Source: Woeseiaceae bacterium (GTDB taxonomy: Bacteria > Pseudomonadota > Gammaproteobacteria > Steroidobacterales > Woeseiaceae). From it: a DNA stretch of 37,984 nt. The stretch lies in assembly GCA_021773115.1 (NCBI GenBank), contig JAJFKS010000008.1:1-37984 (forward strand), written 5' to 3'. Each line of letters starts with the position of its first letter. Positions within the stretch are counted from its first letter, which is position 1. A program made the translations under genes and the position numbers. Positions 8,113-16,205 of the stretch are shown one piece after another. The notes under the pieces were generated by a model. The model was given only the letters and a program-made list of their open reading frames with translations. It did not search any database and was not told the origin of the DNA.

Positions 8113-8215
8113 TTACAGTATACCGAAACCGACTGGAGGGAACCGTGTCTGCAGCTACCTCTACGCCGGCGAACGCATGGACTGGCAAGCAGCAGTGGGG
8201 AGTTTGTTTTACTAG
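8113..8215 (+). pseudogene. Relic of a DUF222-HNH endonuclease gene (two internal deletions)
   Basis: This stretch of about 103 bp is a miniature of the gene at 13101-14110. It carries the same leader (ACAGTATACCGA, then GGAGGGAACCGTG) and the would-be GTG start at 8145. It then jumps to the CTGCAGCTACCTCTACGCC segment found at 13222-13240, and next to the last 50 bases of the gene (CGCATGGACTGGCAAGC ... TTGTTTTACT). Both junctions fall on short shared words (GCAGC and TACGCCG), typical of slippage or end-joining deletions. Over the last 50 bases about 42 are identical to the longer copy, and apart from the terminal two bases the differences are transitions. The remaining frame is shifted, so it encodes nothing useful. 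Its right end lies on the stop codon of the TetR gene. Confidence 0.8.
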
Positions 8216-8793
8216 TCGAGCAAGATGGTAATCGCTCGCCTGATGCTTTGCAGAGAATGCTTGGAAAACTCGCTGCGTCTGAGCGTGACCATACCGGCAA
8301 GCAGGCAGACTATCGCCGTACTAGTGCCGCGTGCATCAAAACTATCCGGGAACTCGGCATTGGCGCGGCCCTCGACCAGCCGGTCGCATATCTGCTTCTC
8401 AAATCGTCGGAAAAATGTCGTCACCTTTGCAAGCGTTGCGGCGTCGTGCATGTGGCATTCGTTTGCTGCCAGTCCTGCCATGCAGCCGCTGGGAATATCG
8501 CTATTGAATTGCTGCGTCAGATAATTGCGAGCGAGACGCTCGACTGCCGCGCGTGCCGTCGGTGCGCGGCTAATGATACTGGCGGAATTTTTCAGGAACG
8601 CCTCGCAATAGCGGTCGAAGGCGCAATCGAATACGCCGCGTTTATTGCCATAGGCATTGTAGATGCTCGGACGTTCCAGGCCGGTTGCGTCAACTATGTC
8701 TTGTAACGATGTTCCGGGATAACCCTTTGTCCAAAACAGCCGCATCGCGGCATCGAGGACTTGCTCCTCGTCAAACTCTCTGGGCCTTGCCAT
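8212..8793 (-). CDS. TetR/AcrR family transcriptional repressor
   Basis: The 193-residue protein starts MARPREFDEEQVLDAAMRLFW. It has the canonical helix-turn-helix at about 25-45 (GTSLQDIVDATGLERPSIYNAYGNK) and a variable ligand-binding C-terminal domain with the TetR_C-like CMAGLAANE segment. I chose the ATG at 8793 because GGGGAG lies upstream and homologous proteins begin this way; a TTG six codons earlier is also in frame. TetR proteins repress neighbouring genes until a small molecule binds. The divergent TonB receptor at 9045 is the obvious target, and two matching palindromes flank its promoter. The stop codon falls in the edge of the DUF222-HNH relic, so the natural C-terminus may have been altered slightly. 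Confidence 0.92.
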   Translation of the reverse strand: MARPREFDEEQVLDAAMRLFWTKGYPGTSLQDIVDATGLERPSIYNAYGNKRGVFDCAFDRYCEAFLKNSASIISRAPTARAAVERLARNYLTQQFNSDIPSGCMAGLAANECHMHDAATLAKVTTFFRRFEKQICDRLVEGRANAEFPDSFDARGTSTAIVCLLAGMVTLRRSEFSKHSLQSIRRAITILLD

Positions 8794-8884
8794 TTCATTA
8801 CCACTCCCCAAGCGGATTTACGCCGATAGTGTACCGATTCGTTTAAAACACATCAAGTAGCGTTGTTTAAATGCAACAGTATTT

Positions 8885-8900
8885 TGTAACGACCGTTGCA
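8885..8900. promoter_or_regulatory. Candidate TetR operator A
   Basis: TGTAACGACCGTTGCA is an imperfect palindrome (TG-AACG-N2-CGTT-CA) ending 7 bp before a perfect -35 hexamer. It shares its half-sites with the palindrome at 8938. The two centres are 53 bp apart, close to five helical turns. Confidence 0.6.
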
Positions 8901-8907
8901 TAAAGGC

Positions 8908-8936
8908 TTGACATTAGGTTCCTACGCAACTAGTTT
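8908..8936 (+). promoter_or_regulatory. Candidate sigma-70 promoter of the TonB receptor
   Basis: TTGACA (8908-8913) is a perfect -35 hexamer. After 17 bp comes TAGTTT (8931-8936), a weak -10. The weak -10 is common in regulated promoters. Operator candidates flank it on both sides. Confidence 0.55.
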
Positions 8937-8937
8937 C

Positions 8938-8953
8938 TGTACCGTTCGTTACA
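8938..8953. promoter_or_regulatory. Candidate TetR operator B
   Basis: TGTACCGTTCGTTACA is a near-perfect palindrome (one mismatched pair) immediately after the -10 of the receptor promoter. Repressor bound here would cover the transcription start. With site A it gives a consensus near TGTAACG-N2-CGTTACA. Confidence 0.65.
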
Positions 8954-9044
8954 GAACACCAAAACTGCAGCGGGCGTAACAATTCTTTAGGGGAGATTAG
9001 GGACCTTGTTTCGACCGTTATATCGACACGCTAAGGAGAAAAAC

Positions 9045-12014
9045 GTGAAACTTTCAAACACCAATCCCCTGGGGCGGATGACGATGAGCCTATTGCTTGC
9101 GTCAACCCTGGCCGTTCCCGCTGTTAAGGCACAGGAAGAAAACACACAACTTGAAGAGGTCGTCGTAACCGGCTCGCGACTTGCCCGTACCGGTTTCGAC
9201 ACACCGTCCCCTGTTATTGTTGTCGGCGCCGACGAGCTACGAAACTCAACCGCCGTCACGCTAGGCGATCTGCTTAATGAACTGCCGCAATTGCGCTCGA
9301 CCTTTGGCCTGAGCAACTCCAGCCGCTTCATCGGCACCGCCGGCATCGGCTCTCTCGATCTTCGAGGTCTCGGTACAGAACGTACACTCGTGCTGGTGAA
9401 TGGCCGTCGCCATGTTTCATCATCCGAGGGTGAAGTAAGCGTTGATGTCAACAGCATCCCCAGCGACATGATCGAACGCATCGAAATTATTACTGGTGCC
9501 AACTCGGCGGTATACGGTGCAGATGCCGTCGCTGGTGTCGTCAACTTTATTCTGAAAGACAGCTATCAGGGCACAACGCTTCGCGCATCTGCCGGTGAAG
9601 CTGATGACAGTGGATTCGGTCGTGAATCACTCGCGTTTACCTTCGGCAGCAATTTCGCCAACGACCGTGGTAACGCAATCTTTTCGGTTGGTTTCGAACA
9701 GCAGGATCTTTTGACGGCAGGAGACCGTGGTGGTGACTTCACACGCCTCTTCGGCCTTGTGGCCAACCCAGACGATGGCGATACGATCGACGGCAACGGT
9801 ATCCAGGTGGATGACGGTATCGCTGACCAGATCACGGTACCAAACCGCGGTTTCTGGGCGCTCTCACGTGGCGGCACGTCGTTGAACCTGAACGGCTTCA
9901 TCAACCCGGACGGCAGCTTTTCACCGATCCCGTTTTCAGACTTCGAGTACACCGACGGACTGGTATGTGGTGGCGTTGGCTGTGATCCGCTGGACCTGAG
10001 CTCATTCCAGGTATTGCAGGCCGAATTCGAGCGCTTCACGCTTGACGCCAACTTCACCTATGACCTCACCGACACGACCGAATGGTTCTTCGAAGGCCGC
10101 TTCGCGAACGTCGACGGTCGTCAGCAAGGCCAGCCCAGCTTCGACTTCGGTGCGCCAATCATTATTCAGCGCGACAATGCCTTCGTCAGCCCGAGCCTCG
10201 CTGCCGCGATGGACGGTGCAGGCCTCACTGAGACCGACCTGCGCCGCTTCAACATCGACCTCGGTCTCCGCCAGGAGGAAAATAATCGCCAGACGATTCG
10301 CGGTGTTACCGGTATTCGTGGTGAGTTCGGCAAGAACTACAATTTTGAAGCCTTTGCCAACTACGGCCGGACCTCGATTGAGCGCGTTAACCTGAATAAT
10401 CGCATTGACGAGCGCTTCGCCGCTGCGACCGACGTGATTGTTGCCGATGCGGCCACTGCTGCGGCAATTGGTGACGGCGTCAATGCTGGTGATTTTGTCT
10501 GCCGATCAACAGCGCAAGAAGCCCAGGGCATAAATTCCGGGCTGCCGAACTTCGCCTTCGAAGGTTGCAAACCCTTGAACGTACTGGGTGACGGTGCTGG
10601 CTCACAGGAAGGCATCGACTTCGTCAACTCGACCGCCGTTGGTACCGCTGAAATTCAGCAACTCCAGTTGCAGGCCGTCATCTCCAATGACCAAATCTTT
10701 GACAACTGGGCCGGCCCGGTCGGTTTCGTCGCAGGTCTGGAGTACCGTGAGGAGACCAGTGCCGTACGCGGTGATTCACTATCCGCCCTTGGCAATACCT
10801 TCTTCAATGCACTGGCCGACACCCGCGGTCGCTTTGATGTATCAGAGTTCTTTGGTGAGTTTTCCTTACCGCTTCTGCGTGATGTCCCGTTCGTCCGCGA
10901 CCTGACGTTCGAAGGCGCGGCACGTTACTCCGACTACTCGTCCATCGGCGATACGTTCACCTGGGAAACACGCCTCAACTGGCAGCCAATTGACTCGCTG
11001 CGTGTCCGCGTCAACGTCGGTGAAGCGTTGCGAGCGCCGAATATCGGAGATCTGTTCTCGCCAGCCGGTGAAAACTTCGCCATCATCGATGACCCCTGCG
11101 ATATGCAAAATCTCGACCTCGGCAACAACGGCCGCAACACGCGTATCGCCAACTGCCAGGCTCTCGGTATCGCGGATCCGCAAAATTTCGATGCGCTTGA
11201 CGAGGAAAGCGTCACGCTGTTGCAGGGCGGTAACCCGTTGTTGAACGAAGAAGAGGCTGACACCTTTACCGTAGGCTTCGTTTACACCCCGCACTTCGTC
11301 GACGGTCTGCGACTGTCACTCGACTGGTACGACATCGAAATTACCGAAGCTATTTCCCTGACCGGCACGCAAACGATCCTCGATCGTTGTGTTGACAGCA
11401 GCAGCGGTATCAACAATCAGTTCTGTGGACTTGTGTCACGGGACGCGATCGGCAACATCAGCGAAGTACGTCGATTCCCGCTCAACCTGAACAGCTTTGA
11501 GACAAGCGGTATGGACTTCGAAGTCGACTACCGCGTTGATATTGGCACCTTTGGAACGCTGAACAATCGACTGATCGCGAGCTACCTTGACGAGCGTGTC
11601 GAATTCCTGAACTCCGACAACGATGTTGATATCGTTGACGGTGAGCTCGGCGATCCGGAATGGCAGCTGAACTATCGTGGCACCTTGTTGTTCGATAACT
11701 GGGAAGTGTTTACCGAAGCTCGGTGGATTGACAGCCAGTACATCGAAGAGCAAGAGCTACTGTTTGGCTCAGCCACCAACAACGACCCGAACCCGGACGT
11801 TACCGACAACACCGAAGCCAGCGCGAATTTGTACATTGATGTTGGCGCGACCTACCGCTTCGACAACGGCCTGTCCCTGGGCGCCACGGTTGACAACTTG
11901 TTTGACGAAGATCCACCGTTCGGCCTGTTCGGCAATGGCGGTGATTCCGGCATCTACGACACCGTTGGCCGCTTCTTCATGGCGCGCGCAACCTGGGAGT
12001 TCGGTGACCACTAG
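9045..12014 (+). CDS. TonB-dependent outer-membrane receptor
   Basis: The 989-residue protein has a signal peptide ending near VKAQ (about residue 30), a TonB box (EEVVVTGSR, 37-45), and a plug domain (about 50-170, with LVLVNGRRH and IERIEIITGANSAVYGADAVAGVVNFILK). A long 22-strand barrel follows, with TonB-receptor features such as LRAPNIGDLF, LRLSLDWYDIEI and a strand-rich end at FFMARATWEF. These receptors import large or scarce substrates using TonB energy. The VVVTGSR/NGRR type is frequent among receptors for carbohydrates, peptides or other organics, but the ligand is unknown. I preferred GTG 9045 over the in-frame TTG 9006 because AAGGAG stands 6-7 bp upstream. The divergent TetR gene and its palindromes suggest ligand-inducible control. 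A strong terminator follows. Confidence 0.95.
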   Translation: MKLSNTNPLGRMTMSLLLASTLAVPAVKAQEENTQLEEVVVTGSRLARTGFDTPSPVIVVGADELRNSTAVTLGDLLNELPQLRSTFGLSNSSRFIGTAGIGSLDLRGLGTERTLVLVNGRRHVSSSEGEVSVDVNSIPSDMIERIEIITGANSAVYGADAVAGVVNFILKDSYQGTTLRASAGEADDSGFGRESLAFTFGSNFANDRGNAIFSVGFEQQDLLTAGDRGGDFTRLFGLVANPDDGDTIDGNGIQVDDGIADQITVPNRGFWALSRGGTSLNLNGFINPDGSFSPIPFSDFEYTDGLVCGGVGCDPLDLSSFQVLQAEFERFTLDANFTYDLTDTTEWFFEGRFANVDGRQQGQPSFDFGAPIIIQRDNAFVSPSLAAAMDGAGLTETDLRRFNIDLGLRQEENNRQTIRGVTGIRGEFGKNYNFEAFANYGRTSIERVNLNNRIDERFAAATDVIVADAATAAAIGDGVNAGDFVCRSTAQEAQGINSGLPNFAFEGCKPLNVLGDGAGSQEGIDFVNSTAVGTAEIQQLQLQAVISNDQIFDNWAGPVGFVAGLEYREETSAVRGDSLSALGNTFFNALADTRGRFDVSEFFGEFSLPLLRDVPFVRDLTFEGAARYSDYSSIGDTFTWETRLNWQPIDSLRVRVNVGEALRAPNIGDLFSPAGENFAIIDDPCDMQNLDLGNNGRNTRIANCQALGIADPQNFDALDEESVTLLQGGNPLLNEEEADTFTVGFVYTPHFVDGLRLSLDWYDIEITEAISLTGTQTILDRCVDSSSGINNQFCGLVSRDAIGNISEVRRFPLNLNSFETSGMDFEVDYRVDIGTFGTLNNRLIASYLDERVEFLNSDNDVDIVDGELGDPEWQLNYRGTLLFDNWEVFTEARWIDSQYIEEQELLFGSATNNDPNPDVTDNTEASANLYIDVGATYRFDNGLSLGATVDNLFDEDPPFGLFGNGGDSGIYDTVGRFFMARATWEFGDH

Positions 12015-12065
12015 ACAGACCTAAGACTATCCCTTTGTCCGTCCCCTATACGGACAACGCTTGAG

Positions 12066-12093
12066 CCCGGGCCTTTTGGTCCGGGTTTTTTTT
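12066..12093 (+). terminator. Rho-independent terminator after the TonB receptor gene
   Basis: CCCGGGCC and GGTCCGGG form an 8-bp stem (one G-U pair) around a TTTT loop, followed by eight T residues. It lies 52 bp past the receptor's stop codon. Confidence 0.9.
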
Positions 12094-12137
12094 GCCCGAT
12101 GTTGCACTCGACCGAACCAACTGCAATCACAACTCGC

Positions 12138-12755
12138 CTATTTCAACAATTCCAGCAGTTGCGATAAATAGTTGCGACCTTCAGGGGTGTGCAGCCAGAC
12201 CAGCGCTGCTCCATTCAGCAATACCGTGATCCAATAAACAATCCGGAAAGAAGTCTTCCTGGATTTATGCCGCAGGGTTTGCTGTGCGATCAATGCGCCG
12301 GGCCAGCCGCCCACCAGCGACAGCAGGTGCAGTGTACTTTCCTTGGTCCGCCAACGTCCGGCCCGAGCCGCTGACTTGTCGATTGCATAAGCCACGAATG
12401 TAAGTGCGCTCAATACCGCATACGCGATGAGGACGATCTTATGCAATTCCGACACACGTACGGAGTACCCAAGGGCTGCGAAGAACAACAAGGCAAATAC
12501 AATTGCCGACCATGACACGGGTCCGGTCGATCGCTGCGGTTGTTTGTCGTTGGCAAACTTTGCGTTTACCGCCTGAAAACGACCCTTATCATCCTTCGCA
12601 ACTGAATAGACGACGACATCACCGACTTCGGGACGAACATTTCGCAACGAAAAAGCCTTGATGTGAATGAACATTCTAACGCCGCCGTTATTTGGCGTGA
12701 TAAAGCCGAAGCCTTTGTCGTCGTTCCAGCTTGTTATTTTTCCTTTTTGAAGCAT
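12138..12755 (-). CDS. Cold-shock domain / DUF1294 membrane protein
   Basis: Residues 1-65 are a cold-shock OB-fold: GKITSWNDDKGFGFITPNNGG with the RNP1-like KGFGFI, then MFIHIKAF (RNP2-like). From about residue 78 there are membrane helices, and the C-terminal half has the DUF1294 signature YAIDKSAARAGRWRTKESTLHLLSLVGGWPGALIAQQ. This CSD-DUF1294 fusion is widespread in gammaproteobacteria; the function is unknown, but nucleic-acid binding at the inner membrane is implied. The length (205 aa) is usual. The upstream small exported protein ends 14 bp before this start, so they may be co-transcribed from the promoter region that carries the LexA box. Confidence 0.92.
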   Translation of the reverse strand: MLQKGKITSWNDDKGFGFITPNNGGVRMFIHIKAFSLRNVRPEVGDVVVYSVAKDDKGRFQAVNAKFANDKQPQRSTGPVSWSAIVFALLFFAALGYSVRVSELHKIVLIAYAVLSALTFVAYAIDKSAARAGRWRTKESTLHLLSLVGGWPGALIAQQTLRHKSRKTSFRIVYWITVLLNGAALVWLHTPEGRNYLSQLLELLK

Positions 12756-12769
12756 GGTGATTCGATCGC

Positions 12770-13057
12770 CTAGTTCGATAGTTTTCCGGTTGTTATATAG
12801 GCGCGATATTTGCCACAGGCCTTGTCTCGCTGCTGCCGCGCGTAATCACTTGGATTGTCGCGATTGAACTGAGAGTACTCGTTGCATTCTCTCGAAAGTG
12901 TCCGCCCAGTCTCCGACTTCATCCGTTGTTGCTCGTTTGCGGCTTGCTGCCGATCGCGTCGTTGCGCCTGGGCGGGGTACAGGAAAGGCGTCACAGAGGG
13001 CCACAGGCATTCGGCGGCGCCAGACATTACTGCCAAAAGACTGACAAAATGAGCCAT
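12770..13057 (-). CDS. Small, possibly exported protein, 95 aa
   Basis: I do not recognise this protein. The first 32 residues form a mildly hydrophobic leader that ends in PAQAQRR, resembling a signal peptide. The rest is polar and Gln/Arg-rich with two cysteines 24 residues apart (SRECNEY and DKACGKY), which fits a small disulfide-bonded periplasmic protein. No strong ribosome site precedes the ATG at 13057, and the codon pattern alone does not prove expression. It is co-directional with the cold-shock/DUF1294 gene (14-bp gap). Its start is only 32 bp from a LexA box, so expression during DNA damage is possible. Confidence 0.5.
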   Translation of the reverse strand: MAHFVSLLAVMSGAAECLWPSVTPFLYPAQAQRRDRQQAANEQQRMKSETGRTLSRECNEYSQFNRDNPSDYARQQRDKACGKYRAYITTGKLSN

Positions 13058-13089
13058 TATTATCTAGAAATATCAGCTGCTTAGCGGTA

Positions 13090-13109
13090 TACTGTATATA
13101 TTCACAGTA
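13090..13109. promoter_or_regulatory. LexA (SOS) box between divergent genes
   Basis: TACTGTATATATTCACAGTA matches the E. coli LexA consensus (TACTGTATATATATACAGTA) at 18 of 20 positions. It sits at the centre of a longer perfect inverted repeat (GGTATACTGT at 13086-13095 and ACAGTATACC at 13104-13113). It lies 25 bp before the GTG of the DUF222-HNH gene and 32 bp before the divergent small protein, so repression of both sides is plausible. Confidence 0.8.
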
Positions 13110-13133
13110 TACCGAATTCGACCGGAGGGAACC

Positions 13134-14110
13134 GTGTCCGCAGCCATCCAGATCGTCAAAGATTCCATCGAAAACACCCGCTCAAAGACCGAACAACTCG
13201 GCGCTGAGATCACCGAACTCTGCAGCTACCTCTACGCCGCCGAGGCTCGACTACTGTCGTTGATTCGTCAATTTGACGAGAAGGAATACTGGGCCGGGCA
13301 GGGCCTGTGTTCCTGCGCCCATTGGCTGAATTTCAAATGCGGCATCGGCATGAACGCAGCGAGAGAAAAAGTCCGCGTTGCCCACGCGCTGGCCAAATTA
13401 CCGAAGATCAATGATGCAATGGCCAACGGTAAGCTGAGCTATTCCAAGGTTCGAGCGATGACCCGTATCGCCAACGAGAGCAACGAAGATTACCTGATGA
13501 TGATTGCCGAACACGGCACGGCACACCACGTTGAAAAACTGGTCTCGAAATTTCGCACCGCGAAAAGATTGCAGGACGCCGAGATCGCCCAGGCGTTACC
13601 GCGGAAACATCCCGCCGAATGGCCTGCGACAGCTCAATCGTCGCCATAAAAGAGGACAAAAACGGCGAACCCCTCTCAATAGGCCGTCGATCACGCACTA
13701 TTCCACCCCCAATGCGCCGCGCTTTACGCACAAGAGATCAGGGCTGCCGCTTCCCCGGCTGCACCAACAGCCGATTCGTCGATGGACACCACATCGAGCA
13801 CTGGGCAGACGGCGGTGAAACGAGTTTGGACAATCTGGTGATGCTTTGCCGGCATCACCACCACCTGGTTCACGAGGGCGGCTTCATATGCGAGAAGTCA
13901 GCCGATGGAAGCCTGCGTTTCAGGGACCAGCGAGAGCAGCCGCTGGAATTATCGCCACAGATGCCAGGCGTTGCGGCAAATGACGACGTGCAGCAGTGGA
14001 TGGATCGCGAGTTCTTCGAAGCGCCTATCGACAGCGAATCCTGCACAGCGAAGTGGTACGCCGGTGAGCGCATGGACTGGCAAGCGGCGGTGGGAAGCTT
14101 GTTTTACTGA
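13134..14110 (+). pseudogene. DUF222-HNH endonuclease gene, internally deleted and frameshifted
   Basis: The first frame (13134-13649, GTG start with Shine-Dalgarno GGAGGG) encodes the N-terminal DUF222 half, with MNAAREKVRVAHAL and LSYSKVRAMTR shared with the gene at 37077. The second frame (from about 13613 to 14110) encodes the C-terminal HNH nuclease: RRMACDSS, RDQGCRFPGC, DGHHIEHWADGGETSLDNL and CRHHHHLVHEGGF, including the catalytic HH-N-H residues. By alignment with the intact relative, about 105-115 residues of the middle are missing and the join near 13610 changes frame. So no full-length enzyme can be made, although the HNH domain alone could be translated from the ATG at 13619. The upstream LexA box remains intact. 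Confidence 0.85.
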
Positions 14111-14115
14111 GCGTT

Positions 14116-14141
14116 TATACATGACCCAGCTAACATGTATA
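14116..14141. repeat. Short perfect inverted repeat after the HNH pseudogene
   Basis: TATACATG (14116-14123) and CATGTATA (14134-14141) pair perfectly around a 10-nt loop, just past the pseudogene's stop. There is no T-run, so it is only a weak terminator candidate. Confidence 0.35.
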
Positions 14142-14196
14142 GATTATTCAAGAACTTTTACATGATGACTAACAAGCGGAGATATTCGCCGAGCAC

Positions 14197-14568
14197 TCAG
14201 GGTATGCAGAAAAAATTCAGCTTGTTCCCATCAGGGTCACGAAAGTAGCCGGCATAGAATCCTTCACCGCGTTGCCCCGGTGGGCCTTCATCGGTGCCAC
14301 CCAATTCGATGGCTTTCTTGTAAAGCGCATCGACCTTTTCTGTCGAGTCGACCAGCAGCGCGACCATGACGCCATTACCGACGGTCGCCGCTTCGCCGTT
14401 AAAAGGTTTGGACAAGGCGATACCCGGTTGCTTCGGGTCGACCGCCCAGGCAATGAATGTGCCTTCGTGCTCCATAAAGCGTTTGCCGCCCATCTCGCCA
14501 ACCAGTGCATCGTAATATTGCGCCGCCCGCGCGAGGTCGTTGGTGCCCAGCGTTACATAGCCGATCAT
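14197..14568 (-). CDS. VOC (glyoxalase/bleomycin-resistance fold) family protein
   Basis: The 123-residue product has the vicinal-oxygen-chelate pattern: MIGYVTLGTNDLARAAQYYDALVGEMG at the start and GFYAGYFRDPDGNKLNFFC at the end, matching the two beta-alpha-beta-beta-beta modules. Small VOC proteins of this DLxRAxxFYD type are mostly of unknown activity; some bind metal and act on thiol adducts or aromatic substrates. The usual length of 120-130 residues is kept. It is followed by the MATE gene on the same strand, which lies upstream of it in the leftward direction of transcription but is read from 16042 to 14648, so the 79-bp gap would allow read-through. Confidence 0.9.
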   Translation of the reverse strand: MIGYVTLGTNDLARAAQYYDALVGEMGGKRFMEHEGTFIAWAVDPKQPGIALSKPFNGEAATVGNGVMVALLVDSTEKVDALYKKAIELGGTDEGPPGQRGEGFYAGYFRDPDGNKLNFFCIP

Positions 14569-14647
14569 GTCTGCTCCTTAAGTCTTGTTGTTGCCAGTGT
14601 GCCTATCAAACCTCAAAACACTGTATAAATCAACAGTAGTTTGTCGA

Positions 14648-16042
14648 CTACTCAGCCATCACCATTTCCAGCACGTCCGGGTCCCGCCAGCGACCACGCC
14701 TGAGACGCAGCGCATAGACAAGCGCGATGGCGAGAATCATTGCGACAAAAGCAATCCACGACACCTTGGGGCTGAACTCGAACACTATGATGATGAAGTA
14801 CTGCGCAACCAACATCACCCAGTGCAGCGACACCGAGGCGATCATCAGCCAGCGCGTGTCCCCGGCGCCGCGCAGGATTCCGCCGGACACGAGTATCACT
14901 GCGTCGGCCAACACGTAGCTGGACAGGCCTATCATCATGAATGCGGACAGCTTGCGGATGGCAGTGAAGTCACCGCTCGGTGGTGCAAACACCTCGACAA
15001 GCGGATAGCGAAACACGATGTAGCTTGTCCCGAGCACGGCGGCGTAAGACAGTGCAAAAACGAATGCCGCGGTCATGACCTGGTTGACGCGCGCCATGTC
15101 TCGGGCGCCGACGAAGCGGCCGATCATGCTGATGACGCCGATGTGCAGTCCGATCATCGGTATGAACGAGAGAATGTCCCAGTTGAACACGATGGCGGCC
15201 GCGGCGCCCTGGGCAATGCCATAGGACTGAAACATGAGCAGAAACAGATTGAAGGCCGCGATGTTCAGGAACTGTTCCAGTCCGGATGGAAAGCCGAGCC
15301 GCCAGAAACGTCGCAGGATCTTGATGTCGAGTGAGAACGACCGCAGTACGGAGAAGCTGTCGCGGTGCTCCTTACGGAAATAGAATGCCACAAACAGCAG
15401 GAAAGAAATCAGCGTGGAGGCGACGGTCGAGATGCCGGCACCGACGATGCCGAGCTCTGGGAATCCCAGTTTGCCAAACGCCATGACGTAGCAAAGCGGT
15501 ACGTTGATGATGAGACCGAATACGTCGCAGATCATAACCACGTGCGTCCGACCGATGCCGGCAAAGTAGGATGAGATACAAATCTTGGCCAGGGTCAACA
15601 GAACGCCGGACATCAGGATTAAATAGTAGCTGCGCTCCAGAGCGACCTGCGCCGGTTCGTGCCCCATGCCCTCAAAAATGCCGGCGACTAAAAACGTGAT
15701 CAGCGTCAAAACCGGCAAGCTCATGAACGTCATGATCATGCCCTGGGTGACGACCTTCGGGCATTTCTCCCGCTCGCCCGCGCCCAGGTACTGCGCCGCC
15801 ATCGCGTTTCCGTAGGACAGCACACCGGTAAAGAAACAAAACGAAAAGAATGACGCCACACCGCCACCGAGCGCCGCCGCCATGTGCGCGGGGTCGATCT
15901 GCGACATGAAGTAGCGGTCGGTAAAAATCATCATGGCGAAGGCGCCCTGTGATACCACCATCGGCAGGGCGAGCCGCAACAACTCGAGCATGGTTTGTCG
16001 ATTGAAATTAAGGCGAAGTGACAGCACAGGTTCCCGGCTCAA
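14648..16042 (-). CDS. MATE family efflux transporter
   Basis: The 464-residue protein is hydrophobic throughout with about 12 predicted helices. It has the MATE start LLRLALPMVVSQGAFAMMIFTDRYFMS, the internal repeat at LEQFLNIAAFNLFLLMFQSYG, and AVILVSGGILRGAGDTRW in the second half. MATE proteins export cationic drugs or metabolites in exchange for Na+ or H+. The frame opens at TTG 16042. An ATG at 15991 is also possible and would give a protein beginning MLELLRL, so the true start is uncertain. The gene is separated from the next TonB receptor gene by a bidirectional terminator at 16206-16235. Confidence 0.93.
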   Translation of the reverse strand: MSREPVLSLRLNFNRQTMLELLRLALPMVVSQGAFAMMIFTDRYFMSQIDPAHMAAALGGGVASFFSFCFFTGVLSYGNAMAAQYLGAGEREKCPKVVTQGMIMTFMSLPVLTLITFLVAGIFEGMGHEPAQVALERSYYLILMSGVLLTLAKICISSYFAGIGRTHVVMICDVFGLIINVPLCYVMAFGKLGFPELGIVGAGISTVASTLISFLLFVAFYFRKEHRDSFSVLRSFSLDIKILRRFWRLGFPSGLEQFLNIAAFNLFLLMFQSYGIAQGAAAAIVFNWDILSFIPMIGLHIGVISMIGRFVGARDMARVNQVMTAAFVFALSYAAVLGTSYIVFRYPLVEVFAPPSGDFTAIRKLSAFMMIGLSSYVLADAVILVSGGILRGAGDTRWLMIASVSLHWVMLVAQYFIIIVFEFSPKVSWIAFVAMILAIALVYALRLRRGRWRDPDVLEMVMAE

Positions 16043-16205
16043 GAATTACAGATAAGGCGAGCCAGTCTACGGACTTGGTGTTTCGGGTGAAAGTTAAGAG
16101 CTTCGGGTCGGTATCTACGTTGCGGCCGGTCTTGCCACTCTATTCAATCGCCACCGTGTAACATTCAGGGCGGCATCGACAATTCCGACCCGGGCCACCC
16201 GATGC

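Noticed and set aside
8104..8121. CTG...CAG pair in front of the HNH relic as a third LexA box
   Set aside because: The spacing is 12 rather than 10 bp and the left arm is not palindromic, so LexA would not be expected to bind.
9006..9044. TTG start 13 codons upstream for the TonB receptor
   Set aside because: The in-frame GTG at 9045 has the AAGGAG ribosome site and begins the signal peptide directly.
14585..15334. 249-codon rightward open frame
   Set aside because: It lies wholly opposite the MATE gene, has a low-complexity His/Asp/Gln composition and no ribosome site. It is the shadow of the real gene.
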